A DNA stretch of 64,000 nt, from NCBI RefSeq assembly GCF_008974265.1, contig NZ_BKZW01000003.1, positions 248,001-312,000 of the forward strand, written 5' to 3'. The position numbers were made by a program, and so were the translations under genes. This document shows, piece after piece, positions 63,587 to 64,000 of this stretch. This DNA comes from Dictyobacter vulcani (lineage in GTDB: Bacteria; Chloroflexota; Ktedonobacteria; Ktedonobacterales; Ktedonobacteraceae). Positions within the stretch are counted from its first letter, which is position 1, and each line of letters opens with the position of its first letter. The notes under the pieces were generated by a model. It was not told the origin of the DNA. It saw only the letters and a list, made by a program, of their open reading frames with translations, and did no database searches.

Positions 63587-64000
63587 ATGCCTACAGCTAC
63601 AAAGAAACGACCAAAAAATCCAGAAAATCAATTATCTATAGATGCTGATCGGCTTATTATTGCTACTAATCGCGGGCCTGTCGAATACTTTAAAACGAAG
63701 GAAGGCCATCTTAAGTCCCGGCGTGGTTCGGGTGGAGTCGTCACGGCTCTGACCAGTACAGTGAGCAAAGTAAATGCTACCTGGGTGGCGCTGGCTATGA
63801 CCGAAGGAGATCGAGAAGCGCTCAAGGATGCAGAGGATGGTGTGATGCCATCGCCGATTCGCGATATTCCCATGCGCTTACGGTATGTGACCGTGCCTAA
63901 GGCCACATACCGTAAACATTATGACATGATGAGTAATCGTGTCTTGTGGTTTACCCAGCACTATTTGTTAGATCAGGCAGATGGGGCGTTTACTTCGCAT
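63587..64000 (+). CDS. Trehalose-6-phosphate synthase-like GT20, partial (3' end beyond window)
   Basis: 138 codons are seen from the ATG at 63587, with AAGGTGG upstream. After ~20 basic residues comes RLIIATNRGPVEYFKTKEGH, then RRGSGGVVTALTSTVSKVNA TWVALAMT. This is the N-terminal sugar-donor loop of GT20 (RGPV...SGGVVTAL). The enzyme would join NDP-glucose with a sugar phosphate, making trehalose-6-phosphate or a related glucoside phosphate. The catalytic C-terminal domain lies outside the window. Confidence 0.88.
   Translation, partial: MPTATKKRPKNPENQLSIDADRLIIATNRGPVEYFKTKEGHLKSRRGSGGVVTALTSTVSKVNATWVALAMTEGDREALKDAEDGVMPSPIRDIPMRLRYVTVPKATYRKHYDMMSNRVLWFTQHYLLDQADGAFTSH

Overview
The window looks like a chromosomal segment from a Ktedonobacteria-type member of the Chloroflexota. 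This is inferred from gene content, not from a marker gene. It has a large LuxR/MalT-like regulator with an N-terminal YWYAYR..KRYLG segment, two receptor-type Ser/Thr kinases, an R2-like ligand-binding oxidase, an F420-type PPOX protein, many lipoproteins with a single-membrane lipobox, and moderate GC. No rRNA, tRNA or CRISPR array was recognised.

Layout. 1-8.9 kb: 3' part of a DnaQ-like exonuclease, a GATase-like lipoprotein, a secreted six-hairpin glycosidase-like protein, a MoxR/DUF58/VWA operon, an R2lox oxidase and a PadR regulator behind tandem repeats. 9-19.5 kb: a Ser/Thr kinase with an extracellular beta-propeller, an LppX-like lipoprotein, a trehalose-synthase/phosphorylase-like GT4 enzyme, a complete IS1-like element with a 9-bp target duplication, and Nudix, EamA and DoxX genes. 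19.8-26.6 kb: LuxR/MalT regulator, clan GH-A hydrolase, HAD protein and second Ser/Thr kinase. 26.9-32.8 kb: a 133-bp MITE with its own 9-bp target duplication, then a complete BMP-type (nucleoside-like) ABC importer. 33-41 kb: chromate transporter, TetR and a frameshifted P450, thiamine pyrophosphokinase, and two extracellular proteins (DUF11-like repeats, CHRD repeats). 41.6-53.2 kb: LysR, methyltransferase, enoyl-CoA hydratase with acyl-CoA ligase, frameshifted F420 PPOX protein, cupin, HdeD, a nucleotidyltransferase, a MarR-ABC export operon, a zinc-ribbon membrane protein and an esterase. 54-59.6 kb: methionine importer metQNI (metQ frameshifted), methyltransferase, oligopeptide-binding lipoprotein. 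59.8-64 kb: an RNHCP zinc protein and an MFS exporter, each behind a long structured leader with short upstream ORFs, a small membrane protein, and the start of a trehalose-6-phosphate-synthase-like GT20 enzyme.

Three points stand out. First, the intergenic DNA is full of small repeats. One group has CTAG ends, one element has 18-bp inverted termini and a 9-bp direct repeat, and another group pairs a short GC hairpin with a long perfect palindrome whose sequence differs at each site. Second, the MFS exporter leader shows mutually exclusive pairing segments and two upstream ORFs, which looks like ribosome-controlled attenuation. The neighbouring RNHCP gene has a consensus promoter, a 13-codon leader ORF and about 500 nt of structured leader. 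Third, three otherwise conserved genes (P450, PPOX, metQ) are each broken by a single-base frameshift, two of them in C runs.
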